Positions 8,099 through 17,608 of a stretch of 64,000 nt of DNA are shown one piece after another; positions within the stretch are counted from its first letter, which is position 1; every line of letters starts with the position of its first letter. The DNA is from Paenibacillus lycopersici (lineage in GTDB: Bacteria > Bacillota > Bacilli > Paenibacillales > Paenibacillaceae), in NCBI RefSeq assembly GCF_010119935.1, contig NZ_CP048209.1, forward strand, positions 4,033,001 through 4,097,000. The letters are read 5' to 3'. Position numbers and translations under genes: made by a program. A model generated the notes under the pieces. That model worked only from the letters and a program-made list of their open reading frames with translations. It was not told where the DNA came from and did not search any database.

Positions 8099-9907
8099 TT
8101 ACGCGCCCGTTTGCAGCGCAAGCGACTGCTGCATTTCGTACTGCGTCATATAAAGCTTCTTATATAATCCGCCCTGCTGGATCAGCTCGTCATGCGTGCC
8201 CTGCTCGGCGATTTGGCCGTCCCTGACGACGAGAATGACGTCCGCGTCCCGGATCGTCGACAGCCGGTGCGCGATGATGAACGCGGTCCGGCCTTCCAGC
8301 ACCGTCTGCAGCGCCGCCTGGATATGCTGCTCCGTCTCGGTATCGACGCTCGACGTCGCTTCGTCGAGGATCAGGATGCGCGGATCGGACAGCAGCACGC
8401 GCCCGAACGCCAGCAGCTGGCGCTGGCCGACGGACAGCTTGGAGCCGCGCTCTTCGACCTGCGTGTCGAACCCGTCCGCGAACTGCGACGCGAACTTGTC
8501 GATGCGGACGCTCTCCGCCGCCCGGCGCAGCGCCTCGTCCGACGCGTCCTCGTTGCCGTAGCGCAAGTTGTCTTCGATCGTGCCGGAGAATATAAACGAG
8601 TCCTGCAGCACGATGCCCATCTGACGCCGCAGCGATTCCAGCGTCACCGACGTGACTTCCTGGCCGTCGATCAGGATTCTGCCTCCGGTCGCGTCGTAGA
8701 ACCGCATGAGCAGGTTCACGATCGTGCTCTTGCCGGCGCCCGTCGGACCGACCAGCGCGACCCGCTGTCCCGGCTTGATGCGCAGGTTCACGCTGCGCAG
8801 CACGTCCGGCTTATCCGCCGCGTAGCGGAACGAGACGTCGTCGAAGACGACTTCGCCCTGAATCGGCTTCATGGCCTTGGCGTCCGCGCGGTCCTTCACT
8901 TCCGGCTCGGTATCGAGAATCTCGAAGATCCGTTCCGCGGAAGCCATCGCCGACAGCACCTGGCTGTATACTTTGGACAGCGCGCTGAGCGGTCCCCAGA
9001 AGCGCCATAAGTAGTTGATGAATGCCATGATGAAGCCAAGCGTCAGATCGCCGTCCATGACGGCTTGCGCGCCGAACCACAGCACGATGCACGTGCCGAT
9101 CATGCCGATCATCTCGACGGAAGGCCATACCATCGATTCCAGCGTGATCGCGCGCATGAAGGCGTTCTTGTTGCGCAGGTTAAGCTGCTCGAACCGGCGA
9201 TCGTTCTCCCGCTGCCGGGAGAACGCCTGAATGACGCGGATCCCCTGGATCGTTTCGTTCAAATTGCCGTTGATGGCCGACATCGTCTTGCGCGAGTGCG
9301 ACCAGGAGCCTTCGATCTTCGGCTGCATCAAGCCGACGATGAGATAGAGCAGCGGCAGCGTGATGAACGACAGCAGCGCCAGCTTCCAGTCCATCCAGAG
9401 CAGAATCGCGACGATGCCGATCAAATGCGTGAATTCCATGACCATCGTAATAAGGCCGCCGTTGACCAATTCTCCGATCGCGTTCGTGTCGTTCGTGATG
9501 CGGGACATGATTTTCCCCGCCGGCCGCCCGTCGAAGAACCGGAACGACAACGTCTGCAGATGATTGAACAGCTGCTGGCGCAAATCGTACAGAATGCGCT
9601 GGCCGGTGAAATTGATCATCTTCGTGTGCAGGTAGCCGAGCAGCCAGCCGATTGCCTTGGATCCGAGCATCGCGGCGCCAAGGATATTGATGACCATGAA
9701 GTCCTTCTTCATGATGCCGTCGTCGATCATGTACCTGACCAGCAGCGGCTCCGCTAGGCTGAGCACCATATTGATCAAGACGATGACGATAACGAAGGCG
9801 AGCACCTTCCGATAGGGAAGCACGTAGCGGAACAACCGCTTCAGATAAGCGCGGTTAAACGGCTTTTCTTCGATCTCTTCGCCGGAATCCCATTCCACTT
9901 GACTCAA
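8099..9907 (-). CDS. ABC exporter half-transporter, second subunit
   Basis: 602 residues. Six transmembrane helices (residues 30-330) are followed by an ATPase domain with Walker A GPTGAGKST (about 400), a signature LSVGQ in place of LSGGQ, Walker B ILILDEATSSVD and the switch His (IIAHRLST). Half-transporters of this kind pair as heterodimers, here with the product of the gene just upstream. The size pair 582/602 resembles YfiB/YfiC-type multidrug or lipid exporters. The altered signature motif probably makes one of the two ATP sites different. The substrate cannot be told from sequence. Confidence 0.9.
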   Translation of the reverse strand: MSQVEWDSGEEIEEKPFNRAYLKRLFRYVLPYRKVLAFVIVIVLINMVLSLAEPLLVRYMIDDGIMKKDFMVINILGAAMLGSKAIGWLLGYLHTKMINFTGQRILYDLRQQLFNHLQTLSFRFFDGRPAGKIMSRITNDTNAIGELVNGGLITMVMEFTHLIGIVAILLWMDWKLALLSFITLPLLYLIVGLMQPKIEGSWSHSRKTMSAINGNLNETIQGIRVIQAFSRQRENDRRFEQLNLRNKNAFMRAITLESMVWPSVEMIGMIGTCIVLWFGAQAVMDGDLTLGFIMAFINYLWRFWGPLSALSKVYSQVLSAMASAERIFEILDTEPEVKDRADAKAMKPIQGEVVFDDVSFRYAADKPDVLRSVNLRIKPGQRVALVGPTGAGKSTIVNLLMRFYDATGGRILIDGQEVTSVTLESLRRQMGIVLQDSFIFSGTIEDNLRYGNEDASDEALRRAAESVRIDKFASQFADGFDTQVEERGSKLSVGQRQLLAFGRVLLSDPRILILDEATSSVDTETEQHIQAALQTVLEGRTAFIIAHRLSTIRDADVILVVRDGQIAEQGTHDELIQQGGLYKKLYMTQYEMQQSLALQTGA

Positions 9908-10006
9908 GTCCTTCTCCCTCCTTTATCCGTTCATGGGGCATAGTTGCCGGTATCGATTATCTGTATGAAAGATTACGGTCATTAACAGATTACGGTCATT
10001 CATGGC

Positions 10007-11755
10007 CTATCTGGAAGCCGCGGCTTCCTGCATCTGGAACAAATTGCGGAAGAACCCTTCCTGCGCGAACAGGTCGCGGTGCGTGCCCTGCTGCACGATT
10101 CGTCCGCGATCGAGCACGATGATGCGGTCCGCCCGCTTCACGGACGACAGCCGCTGCGCGATGATGAACGTCGTGCGTCCTTTCATGATCTCCAGCAGCT
10201 CCTCGTGGATGGCCGATTCCGTCGCCGTGTCTACGCTGGCCGTCGCCTCGTCGAGTACGAGTATCGGCGGATCCATCAGAATCGCGCGCGCCAGCGCGAC
10301 GCGCTGCCGCTGGCCGCCGGACAACCCGACGCCGCGTTCGCCGATGATCGTGTCGTAGCCGAACGGCATCCCTTCGATGAACGAATGGATTTGCGCTTTG
10401 CCGGCCGCCCATTCGATTTGTTCCTGCGTCGCCTCGGGCACGCCGTATGCGATGTTCTCGCGGATCGTCGCCGAGAACAGGAACGTCTCCTGCGGCACGA
10501 TGCCGATCTTCCGGCGCAGCCCTTCCAGCTCGTAATCTTTGACATCGACGCCGTCGATCGTAAGCGTGCCGCGGCTGACATCGTAGAACCGCGACATGAG
10601 CGCGATCAGGCTGCTTTTGCCCGATCCCGTCGCTCCGAGCACGGCGATGACTTCGCCTTGCTTCACGTCGAGCGTGATGCCTTCAAGCACGCCTTCCTCG
10701 TTCTCCGGATCCTGATCCGCGAAGTGGAACGCAACGTCGTTGAAGCGTACATTGCCTTCGATCCGCTTCACGTCGACGCTCTTCGCTTCTTCTTGGGCGA
10801 TGTCGACCGGCGTATCCAGCACTTCGAACACGCGCGGCGCCGCTTTCATCGCCTGCTGCAGGATGTTGATCTGCCATCCCAGCATATTGAGCGGCCAGAT
10901 GATGCCGAAGGTGTACCATTGAAACGCCATGAACGTACCGAAGGACATCTGATCGTTCGCGACATACAGCGCCCCGAACCAGGCCATTGTCACGAACACG
11001 ATGCCGCCGTAAAAGTTCATGAGCGGAAAAGCCTTCGCCTCCAGCTTCGCGCGTTCCATGTTCGTCGTGAAATTATCGGCGTTGCGGTCCTCGAACTTGC
11101 GCTGTTCGACCTTCTCCCGCGCGAACGCCTTGACGACCCGGATGCCGGAAATGTTCTCCTGGAGCGTCGTCGTCAATTTCCCCATCTGCTCCCGGACCTG
11201 GCCCCATGCCGGACCGACCTTCTTGTTGAAGCGGTAGAGCGCGTACATCAGCAGCGGCACGGTCGCCATGCTGAGCAGCGTTACCTGCCACTGCATGAAC
11301 AGCATGAACGCGATCGTCCCCGCGAAGGTCAAGACGCCGGTAAACATCGCCATCGCGCCGAACCCGATGAAGTTCTTGACCGATTCGATGTCCCCGGTCA
11401 TTCTCGACATCAGCTGGCCGGTCTGCGCCTTGTCATAGTAGCTGAACGACAGCCGCTGCAAGTGCGCGTACATCTCTTCCCGCAGCTTGAACACGACGTT
11501 CTGCCCGACCAGCTCCTGCGACCGCCCCTGGAAGAACATCGCGATGCTTTTGGCGACTTGTATGCCTGCCAGCGCCAGCGTGAAGACGATAATCATCTTC
11601 GTGTTTCTGTCTCCGATCCCCTTATCGAACACTTCCTTGAGCAGCCAAGGCGCCACCAGGTCGACGACCGTCCCGAGCACGAGGAGCAGCCCCGAGAACA
11701 CGACCCATTTCCAGCTTGGCCGCAAATACTTCAGCAAGCGCAGTAACACATTCAT
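10007..11755 (-). CDS. ABC exporter half-transporter, first subunit
   Basis: 582 residues. The start is the ATG at 11755, ten bases after AGGAGG; another ATG three codons earlier nearly touches the site and is unlikely. Six transmembrane helices precede an ATPase domain with Walker A GATGSGKSS, the canonical signature LSGGQ, Walker B ILVLDEATASVD and IIAQRLSS, where Gln replaces the usual switch His. With the next gene it makes a heterodimeric exporter. Expression is probably controlled by the leader peptide and terminator at 11876-12041. Confidence 0.9.
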   Translation of the reverse strand: MNVLLRLLKYLRPSWKWVVFSGLLLVLGTVVDLVAPWLLKEVFDKGIGDRNTKMIIVFTLALAGIQVAKSIAMFFQGRSQELVGQNVVFKLREEMYAHLQRLSFSYYDKAQTGQLMSRMTGDIESVKNFIGFGAMAMFTGVLTFAGTIAFMLFMQWQVTLLSMATVPLLMYALYRFNKKVGPAWGQVREQMGKLTTTLQENISGIRVVKAFAREKVEQRKFEDRNADNFTTNMERAKLEAKAFPLMNFYGGIVFVTMAWFGALYVANDQMSFGTFMAFQWYTFGIIWPLNMLGWQINILQQAMKAAPRVFEVLDTPVDIAQEEAKSVDVKRIEGNVRFNDVAFHFADQDPENEEGVLEGITLDVKQGEVIAVLGATGSGKSSLIALMSRFYDVSRGTLTIDGVDVKDYELEGLRRKIGIVPQETFLFSATIRENIAYGVPEATQEQIEWAAGKAQIHSFIEGMPFGYDTIIGERGVGLSGGQRQRVALARAILMDPPILVLDEATASVDTATESAIHEELLEIMKGRTTFIIAQRLSSVKRADRIIVLDRGRIVQQGTHRDLFAQEGFFRNLFQMQEAAASR

Positions 11756-11875
11756 TGCCTGCATTCCTCCTAAACGTTTTACGAGCGCAGCTCGCAGCCG
11801 GTCAGCCGGCATGAAAGAGTAAAACGACTTCGTAAGCATACGCTTGTGAACAACCGGCTCCGTCAGGACGACAAC

Positions 11876-11913
11876 AAAAAAGGAGACCTCGAGCACCATG
11901 GCTCAAAGTCTCC
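11876..11913 (-). terminator. Attenuator terminator ahead of the exporter operon
   Basis: On the minus strand GGAGACTTTGAGC pairs with GCTCGAGGTCTCC and is followed by six T residues. It lies 27 bases after the stop of a 33-codon leader ORF and about 120 bases before the first exporter gene, inside the transcript. This is the position of a regulated (attenuating) terminator rather than a gene-end terminator. Confidence 0.8.
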
Positions 11914-11939
11914 TTGTACGCGCGAAACAGGGCATCCGC

Positions 11940-12041
11940 CTACAGCTGTCTCATGCGTAAGAAGTCGGGCCGATGGACGGATTCCGCTTGGAATTGAAAC
12001 TGGCCTTGCAGCGCGTCATTCTCGAAGTGAATCATATCCAT
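11940..12041 (-). CDS. Leader peptide of the ABC exporter operon
   Basis: 33 residues (begins MDMIHFENDALQGQFQFQAE, ends HRPDFLRMRQL). The ATG at 12041 follows a very strong site, AAAGGAGG. An intrinsic terminator follows its stop closely and then the exporter genes. In Bacillus subtilis the multidrug exporter BmrCD is controlled in this way by the translated leader bmrB: ribosome stalling in the leader prevents the terminator from forming. By analogy, translation-inhibiting antibiotics may induce this exporter. The peptide sequence itself was not compared with any database. Confidence 0.75.
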   Translation of the reverse strand: MDMIHFENDALQGQFQFQAESVHRPDFLRMRQL

Positions 12042-12080
12042 CGCCCTCCTTTCATTGTAATCATTCGTAGGAACATCCAA

Positions 12081-12110
12081 ATCTTATCATCACTTCCAAG
12101 CGAAGCGCAA
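12081..12110 (-). promoter_or_regulatory. Promoter of the leader-exporter transcript
   Basis: Minus-strand -35 TTGCGC (12105-12110) and -10 TAAGAT (12081-12086) are 18 bases apart, about 40 bases upstream of the leader peptide start. Confidence 0.5.
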
Positions 12111-12188
12111 GAGGCATTGCAGAAAAAAACGGTCCGTTTCCGGCGTTCTATTTGTTAAGATCTCGTAATACCGCGGGCCTTCCCGCGC

Positions 12189-12722
12189 TTACAGGTCGCG
12201 CATCGATTCGAAATCGGACGCCGAGATGCCCTGTTCGACCGCGAAGTCGTAATCCTCGATGTCGTACACCTGCACCGGCACTTCCGCTTCCAGCAGCTTA
12301 TCCTGAAACTCGAACTGATCCGACAACAGCGGCACGTTCAGCTTCATCGAAGTGAGCAGCAGCTCCGTCTCGACCGGATCGAAATATTCGCCGTACTGGG
12401 CGTTGTCGACCGCGTGCACGACCGTAAACTGCACCAGGTCGTTCAGCAGCAGCGGCGGGCTTTCTCGCCAAGGCATTTGCAGCGAGCGTTCGATTTTCTT
12501 GCGGTTGAACGGATCCTCGAAGAAGGCAATCAGCTCCTGAATCTTGCCTTTCACGTGCTTATCGTCTTCCGGATCGTCCATGACGGGCTCCTGGCCGTCC
12601 TTCATATCGTAAAGTTCCATAATTGTCGAATATGGCAAGACAAAATCGACCGGCCGGCTTGGCACGAGCAATTGACCATAAGTAGCAACCATTACGGCTT
12701 CAATAACGAATCGCCGTCGCAT
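12189..12722 (-). CDS. Conserved-looking protein of unknown function
   Basis: 177 residues from the ATG at 12722, preceded by GGGGAGATAGA. The protein is soluble and acidic, with no signal peptide and no obvious catalytic motif. Features include an N-terminal beta strand (RRRFVIEAVMVATYGQLLVP), a DDPEDDKHVKG acidic/basic patch near residue 50, and an acidic C-terminus. It could be a small regulatory or cytosolic domain protein; I do not recognise it. A weak hairpin and T-run (12122-12140) follow it. Confidence 0.6.
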   Translation of the reverse strand: MRRRFVIEAVMVATYGQLLVPSRPVDFVLPYSTIMELYDMKDGQEPVMDDPEDDKHVKGKIQELIAFFEDPFNRKKIERSLQMPWRESPPLLLNDLVQFTVVHAVDNAQYGEYFDPVETELLLTSMKLNVPLLSDQFEFQDKLLEAEVPVQVYDIEDYDFAVEQGISASDFESMRDL

Positions 12723-12976
12723 TCTATCTCCCCTTTCAAGCAGCGTTAGCTTATTATACAACATATTGCCCGCTCCACACAGAGCCAAATGCTCGATTGA
12801 TTGCGGCATCCCTTCTGCGTGCGTACGAACCCGGCGTTTTCAAGCATCCCCCGGCACGGCCCGGCAATACGGCTTGGCTGAGAACATGCTTCCGAATACG
12901 CGCACCGCCGCCCAATATGGTACACTAGGAAGTATGCTGTTTAACGTCCTAAATAAGTATTGGAGTTGATTGCGCC

Positions 12977-13987
12977 ATGCAAATGCCAGACGAACAAGTC
13001 ATTATAATCGGAGCCGGCCCTTGCGGGCTTGCCGCCGCGATCGAGCTGCAGGCAGCCGGAATTTCGTCGCTGATCATCGAGAAAGAGAACATCGTTCACT
13101 CCATCACGCAATATCCGACATACATGAGCTTCTTCAGCACGCCGGTCAATCTGGAAATCGCCGATATCCCGTTCACGACGGCAAGCGAGAAGCCGTCGCG
13201 GCTGGAAGCGCTCAATTATTACCGCACCGTCGCGCTCCGGCGCGGCGTTCGCGTCCATGCCTACGAGAAAGTAACGGCCGTGGAGCCGCAGGCGGACGGG
13301 CGTTTCTCGCTCCGCAGCGAGCGCCGCGACGGCGAGACGCGGCAGTACCGCGCGAACGCGGTCATCGTCGCGACGGGGTATTTCGACCATCCCAACATGC
13401 TTGGCATCCCCGGCGAGCAGCTGGACAAGGTGTCCCACTTCTTCCGCGAAGCGCATCCGTACACGGGCATGAATGTCGCCATTATCGGCGGCAGCAACTC
13501 CGCGATCGACGCGGCGCTTGAGCTGGAACGGGCCGGCGCCCGCGTTACGGTCGTCTATCGCGGCGAGACCTATTCGTCCAGCATCAAGCCGTGGGTGCGT
13601 CCGACCTTCGAAGCGCTGGTCGGCAAAGAGCGGATCGGCATGCGTTTCGCCTCGCGGATCGTCGCCATCGGCCCGGGCAGCGTCACGATCGAGCATGCGG
13701 GCGAGCGCGAAGAGCTCGCGAACGATTTCGTGCTCGCGCTCACCGGCTTCCATCCCGACCGCGCGTTCCTGCAGTCGTTCGGCGTCGCCATGGAGGACGA
13801 AGGCTATCCGGCCTTCGACGACGACACGATGGCGAGCAGCGTGCCGGGCGTCTATCTGGCGGGCGTCGTCGCCTCGCGCCATCAGGCGAACGAGATCTTC
13901 ATCGAGTCGGGCCGGTTCCACGGCCGCAAAATCGCCGCGCACTTGCTGCAGACCGGCAGGATCCGGCCGGCGGCACGGCAGCAATGA
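12977..13987 (+). CDS. ypdA: Bacillithiol disulfide reductase YpdA
   Basis: 336 residues. This flavoprotein is expected to reduce bacillithiol disulfide with NADPH, keeping the low-molecular-weight thiol pool reduced. Visible features are the FAD-binding IIGAGPCGLAAA (residue 11 on), the NADPH-binding IIGGSNSAIDAALE (about residue 170), and the C-terminal GVYLAGVVASRHQANEIFIE typical of YpdA. It lacks the CxxC of thioredoxin reductases, as expected. The ATG at 12977 has a modest GGAGTTG site. It is the only plus-strand gene in its neighbourhood and has its own terminator. Confidence 0.88.
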   Translation: MQMPDEQVIIIGAGPCGLAAAIELQAAGISSLIIEKENIVHSITQYPTYMSFFSTPVNLEIADIPFTTASEKPSRLEALNYYRTVALRRGVRVHAYEKVTAVEPQADGRFSLRSERRDGETRQYRANAVIVATGYFDHPNMLGIPGEQLDKVSHFFREAHPYTGMNVAIIGGSNSAIDAALELERAGARVTVVYRGETYSSSIKPWVRPTFEALVGKERIGMRFASRIVAIGPGSVTIEHAGEREELANDFVLALTGFHPDRAFLQSFGVAMEDEGYPAFDDDTMASSVPGVYLAGVVASRHQANEIFIESGRFHGRKIAAHLLQTGRIRPAARQQ

Positions 13988-14073
13988 AACAACGCTGATC
14001 AAGATTGCGGCCTAGCCGGAGCTGCCGAGCCTTCGCAGCTGCGGCAGATGCCGCGGCTGCCGTCCAACAACAG

Positions 14074-14124
14074 AAAGGCTTTGATTCCCGCCAATGAACA
14101 GAAGGCGGGGATCAAAGCCTTTTT
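14074..14124 (+). terminator. Terminator of ypdA
   Basis: Long hairpin (AAAGGCTTTGATTCCCGCC with GGCGGGGATCAAAGCCTTT) followed by TTTTT on the plus strand. It may also help stop convergent minus-strand transcription from 14142. Confidence 0.85.
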
Positions 14125-14141
14125 GCCGGCGTTTCGGCGAT

Positions 14142-14672
14142 TCACAAGCTCGCGATCGGCTGCAAGCCGTCCGAATCCGCGCCGGAAATCGTCATGACCG
14201 TCGCGATCTTCTGCAGCCGGACGTACTCGTTGTTGGCAAGCTCCGTCCGGAAATACGCGAACATGTAGGCCGCTTCGATGAACGTCAGCCCCGGATAGAC
14301 GGCGATGTTCTGATTGGAGAACGGATTGTCCAGCAGCACCTGCCATTCGCCGTCCCGCCGCGACGCCGGCACATCCTTGAAGATTTGCGCTTTGGTACGG
14401 ATGATGCCTTTGAATTCGCGCCAGATGTACGCCCAGGACGGACTGATCCGCCCGGGCTCCGGGACGGCTTTCATGGCGCGCTCCAGCAGCTCCGAAGCCG
14501 TTGCGATTTCCGCATCCTCGTAGGTTCGGAGATACTGCCGGAACTCGTCCAGAAATTTGCGCACCGGCGTAAACCCGGCCTCCCGCAGCGCCTTTCCGAA
14601 CGGCTCGATCTCCGCGCCGGACCGCAGTTCTTTCAATTGTGCGAAATAATCGTGCACGCTCGTAGGGTTCAT
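14142..14672 (-). CDS. Protein of unknown function
   Basis: 176 residues, largely helical in composition, with no signal peptide, membrane segment or clear catalytic motif. Several aromatic and Gly/Pro clusters (PGRISPSWAYIWREFKGII, NIAVYPGLTFIEAAYMFAYF) suggest a folded globular domain. It is followed downstream by a convergent terminator and preceded by another small unknown gene on the same strand, possibly its operon partner. I do not recognise it. Confidence 0.6.
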   Translation of the reverse strand: MNPTSVHDYFAQLKELRSGAEIEPFGKALREAGFTPVRKFLDEFRQYLRTYEDAEIATASELLERAMKAVPEPGRISPSWAYIWREFKGIIRTKAQIFKDVPASRRDGEWQVLLDNPFSNQNIAVYPGLTFIEAAYMFAYFRTELANNEYVRLQKIATVMTISGADSDGLQPIASL

Positions 14673-14703
14673 GTCCTATCCGACCTCCCGCGCTTGACAG
14701 TTG

Positions 14704-14991
14704 TCAGTTCTTGACGACGAGGATCGAGCCGTCCGGCTGCAGCAGCAGCTTCCGCCTGCCGTCGTTGTTCAGCTTGACGTTGAACAGCTTCAGCCGCTCC
14801 TCCTTGATATCGAGCGCGTCCCAGCCGCCGTCGTCCTCATAGCCGGCAAGCGCGAGCGCCTCGGCGGCCTCGCGCTCCGCCGTCTCGTTATCGTCCCACC
14901 AAAGCGCGCCATAATATGCGAATTGATACACGTTCTTCAACATCCCGCACGCGATTTCGCCGGATGCGCGGTGACGCAATACGGTCGGCAT
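14704..14991 (-). CDS. Small protein of unknown function
   Basis: 95 residues. I place the start at the ATG at 14991 because AAAGGAGC lies just ahead of it; the reading frame is open further upstream but has Arg/Thr-rich, non-protein-like composition. It contains an aromatic cluster YQFAYYGALWWDD near residue 20 and ends in a beta-rich DGRRKLLLQPDGSILVVKN. No family recognised. It lies 31 bases upstream of the 176-residue unknown gene, so the two are probably co-transcribed. Confidence 0.6.
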   Translation of the reverse strand: MPTVLRHRASGEIACGMLKNVYQFAYYGALWWDDNETAEREAAEALALAGYEDDGGWDALDIKEERLKLFNVKLNNDGRRKLLLQPDGSILVVKN

Positions 14992-15214
14992 CGGCGCCGC
15001 TCCTTTCCCTGGGAATTCCGGGCCAGCCTGTTCGCTTGCCCGTTCGTTCCCGAATTGTTGCGCGCGTGTTGCGCGCGTACTCGTACGAGTGCCTGCCGGC
15101 ACGCATCGCCTTCATCCTGTCGTGCAAAACGAACAAGGCCCGGCGCTTTCGAGCCGAACCTCGTTCGGAGCTGCCGTCACGGTCCGGCCGACGGCCCGTC
15201 ACCTCTACCGTCGG

Positions 15215-17521
15215 TTACAGGTACGCGTTCTCGTGCTTCGCTTTCAGCCGCTGCCAGCGGCGCTCGACTTCGTTCTCGAAGCTCTGCAGCGCTTCCGCGT
15301 ATTCCGGGCGGGTCATATGCTTCGTTTTGCCCATGTTCTTCAGCCAGTCGCCGAGCGGAATCCGCTTGCCCTTGTCTTCCGGGTTGTACGTGATCGTCGT
15401 GATCCCTTCCTCCACGTCATAGAGCGGGAAGAAACAGCTGTTCACGGCGTCGTCGATCAGCGTCTGGCCGATCTTCTCCTCGGACAGCCAGTTGAGCGGG
15501 CATGTAATGAGAATTTTGCCGTACACGAGGCCGACGTTCTGGGCGTAATACTGCGCCTTGGCCGCCTTGCGGAGCAAGTCCTGCGGCAGCGATTCCGATC
15601 CGGTGAAGACGTACGGAATGTTCGTAGCCGCCATAATTTGCGCCGTATCCTTGTGATGGAACAGCTTGCCGCCTTGATGCTTGCCGACGTTCGACGTCGA
15701 CGTGCGGTGGCCGAGCGGCGTCGAGTAAGACAGCTGCGCGCCCGTGTTCATATAGCCTTCGTTGTCGTATTCCAGAATGATCATCTTATGATTGCGAAGC
15801 GCGCTGCCGATCGCCGGCCCCATGCCGATGTCCATGCCGCCGTCGCCCGTTATCATGACGAACGTGAAGTCGTCCTTCAGGCCGTACTGGTCCAGCTCGC
15901 CGCGGCGCTTGCGCTCCCAGAACATCTCCACGACCCCGGACAGCGTTGCCGCGCCGTTCTGGAACAGGTTATGGATATACGTCGCTTTATGCGAGGAATA
16001 CGGGAAGCCCGTCGTGACGACCATCGCGCAGCCTGTCTGGTACAGCGCGACGATATCGCCCTCGATGCCTTTGAAGAACAGCTCCAGTCCGGAGAAAATG
16101 CCGCAGCCCGGACATGCGCCGTGACCCGGAGCGAGCCGCTTCGGCTTCTTCGTCAGCTGACGGACCGGCGGCACCTTCACCTTCAGCTTGCCGGTCGCTT
16201 CGTCGCGGTCGACGGTGATCAAGCCCGTCTTCAAGTCTTCGTACTTCAGCGGCTCCAGCACGCGCTTCGGCGCTTTGGACGGATCGCCCGGCGTATGGCC
16301 CCAATAATCGAACGGCACGTCGACCTTGCCCGCGTTCGCCGCTTCGATGGCGAGCTCGAACAGATGATGGCCGTCCTCGGCGTAGAAGTCTTTGCCGCCC
16401 AGGCCGTAGATACGGCTAATGACGAGCGTATCCTTGACGCCGTGCGTGAACAGCGCCGCCTTGATCTCGTTCGTCATGTTGCCGCCGTGGCCGCCGTAGG
16501 AATCGGCGCGGTCGCCGATCGTGACGGCTTTGACGCCGCGGAGCGCTTCGGCGATCTGCTTCGCCGGGAACGGACGGATCATATTCGGCGCGATCGAGCC
16601 GGCCTTGATCCCCTTGGCGCGGAGCTGGTCGACGACGTCCTTGATGATCTCGGAGGCCGAGTTCATCAGGAACACCGCCACTTCCGCATCGTCCATCCGG
16701 TACAGGTCGAGAATCGGATAATCGCGTCCGGTCAGCGCCTCGTATTCCTGGCGGATGCGGTCGAACACGTCGGCGGCCTTATACATGGCCATCGATTGCT
16801 GGTAGCAGTTATTGATATAATCCGGCTCGTTCATGTAGGGGCCGACCGTGATCGGATTGTTGCGGTCCAGTACATGCATGAAGCCATCCGGCGAGTGCTC
16901 GCCGACGAAGGCATGTACGTCCGCGCGGTGCGCGAACGTCTGCACGCGGCGCTTCTGGTGGGAGGTGAAATAGCCGTCCGACGCGACGAGCACCGGCAAG
17001 CGGACCTGCGGGTCTTCCGCCAGCTTCAGCGCCATGATGTTCATGTCGTATACGGCCTGCGGGTCGCGGCACATCAGAATCGGCCAGCCGGTGTTGAGCG
17101 CGAAGTACAGATCCGAGTGGTCGCCGTGAATGTCGAGCGGCCCCGACACGGAACGGCAGACGAGATTCATGACCATCGGGAAGCGCGTCCCCGACTGGAC
17201 CGGCATCTGTTCCAGCATATAGAGATAGCCGTTCGAACTCGTCGCGTTGAATACACGTCCGCCGGCGGCCGAGGCGCCGTAGCAGATACCCGCGGAGCCG
17301 TGCTCCCCGTCCGCCGGGATCAGCTTGATGTCGTGCTGGCCGTTCGCTTTCATGAGATCGAGGAATTGCGCGACCTCCGTCGACGGCGATATCGGAAAAT
17401 AACCCATGACGTGATAATTGATCTGATGCGCGGCATAGGCAGCCATCTCGTTGCCCGATTCGTATACCATCCGCTGCTCGACCGTGCCCGTGCTCACTTC
17501 TTTGTTGATTTCAATGGCCAT
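15215..17521 (-). CDS. 2-oxoacid (pyruvate):ferredoxin oxidoreductase, fused alpha and beta subunits
   Basis: 768 residues. The first part matches the alpha subunit (GYFPISPSTEVAQ near residue 40, YGGHGGNMTNEI). The second part, from about residue 470, matches the thiamine-diphosphate-binding beta subunit, with iron-sulfur Cys motif CPGCG and the cofactor motif GDGGMDIGMG...LEYDNEGYMNTG. Together with the gamma/delta gene upstream it would oxidise a 2-oxoacid, probably pyruvate, to acyl-CoA and pass electrons to ferredoxin or flavodoxin. The substrate is inferred. GAGGAG precedes the ATG at 17521. The family is often oxygen-sensitive. Confidence 0.88.
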   Translation of the reverse strand: MAIEINKEVSTGTVEQRMVYESGNEMAAYAAHQINYHVMGYFPISPSTEVAQFLDLMKANGQHDIKLIPADGEHGSAGICYGASAAGGRVFNATSSNGYLYMLEQMPVQSGTRFPMVMNLVCRSVSGPLDIHGDHSDLYFALNTGWPILMCRDPQAVYDMNIMALKLAEDPQVRLPVLVASDGYFTSHQKRRVQTFAHRADVHAFVGEHSPDGFMHVLDRNNPITVGPYMNEPDYINNCYQQSMAMYKAADVFDRIRQEYEALTGRDYPILDLYRMDDAEVAVFLMNSASEIIKDVVDQLRAKGIKAGSIAPNMIRPFPAKQIAEALRGVKAVTIGDRADSYGGHGGNMTNEIKAALFTHGVKDTLVISRIYGLGGKDFYAEDGHHLFELAIEAANAGKVDVPFDYWGHTPGDPSKAPKRVLEPLKYEDLKTGLITVDRDEATGKLKVKVPPVRQLTKKPKRLAPGHGACPGCGIFSGLELFFKGIEGDIVALYQTGCAMVVTTGFPYSSHKATYIHNLFQNGAATLSGVVEMFWERKRRGELDQYGLKDDFTFVMITGDGGMDIGMGPAIGSALRNHKMIILEYDNEGYMNTGAQLSYSTPLGHRTSTSNVGKHQGGKLFHHKDTAQIMAATNIPYVFTGSESLPQDLLRKAAKAQYYAQNVGLVYGKILITCPLNWLSEEKIGQTLIDDAVNSCFFPLYDVEEGITTITYNPEDKGKRIPLGDWLKNMGKTKHMTRPEYAEALQSFENEVERRWQRLKAKHENAYL

Positions 17522-17608
17522 TTGAAAGCTCCTCTCTTTCGTCCAAAAGGAAACCGGTCACGCTGCGTTCATGCGGCGCGAATGGCTTCATTCCATTCAT
17601 TGACGACG

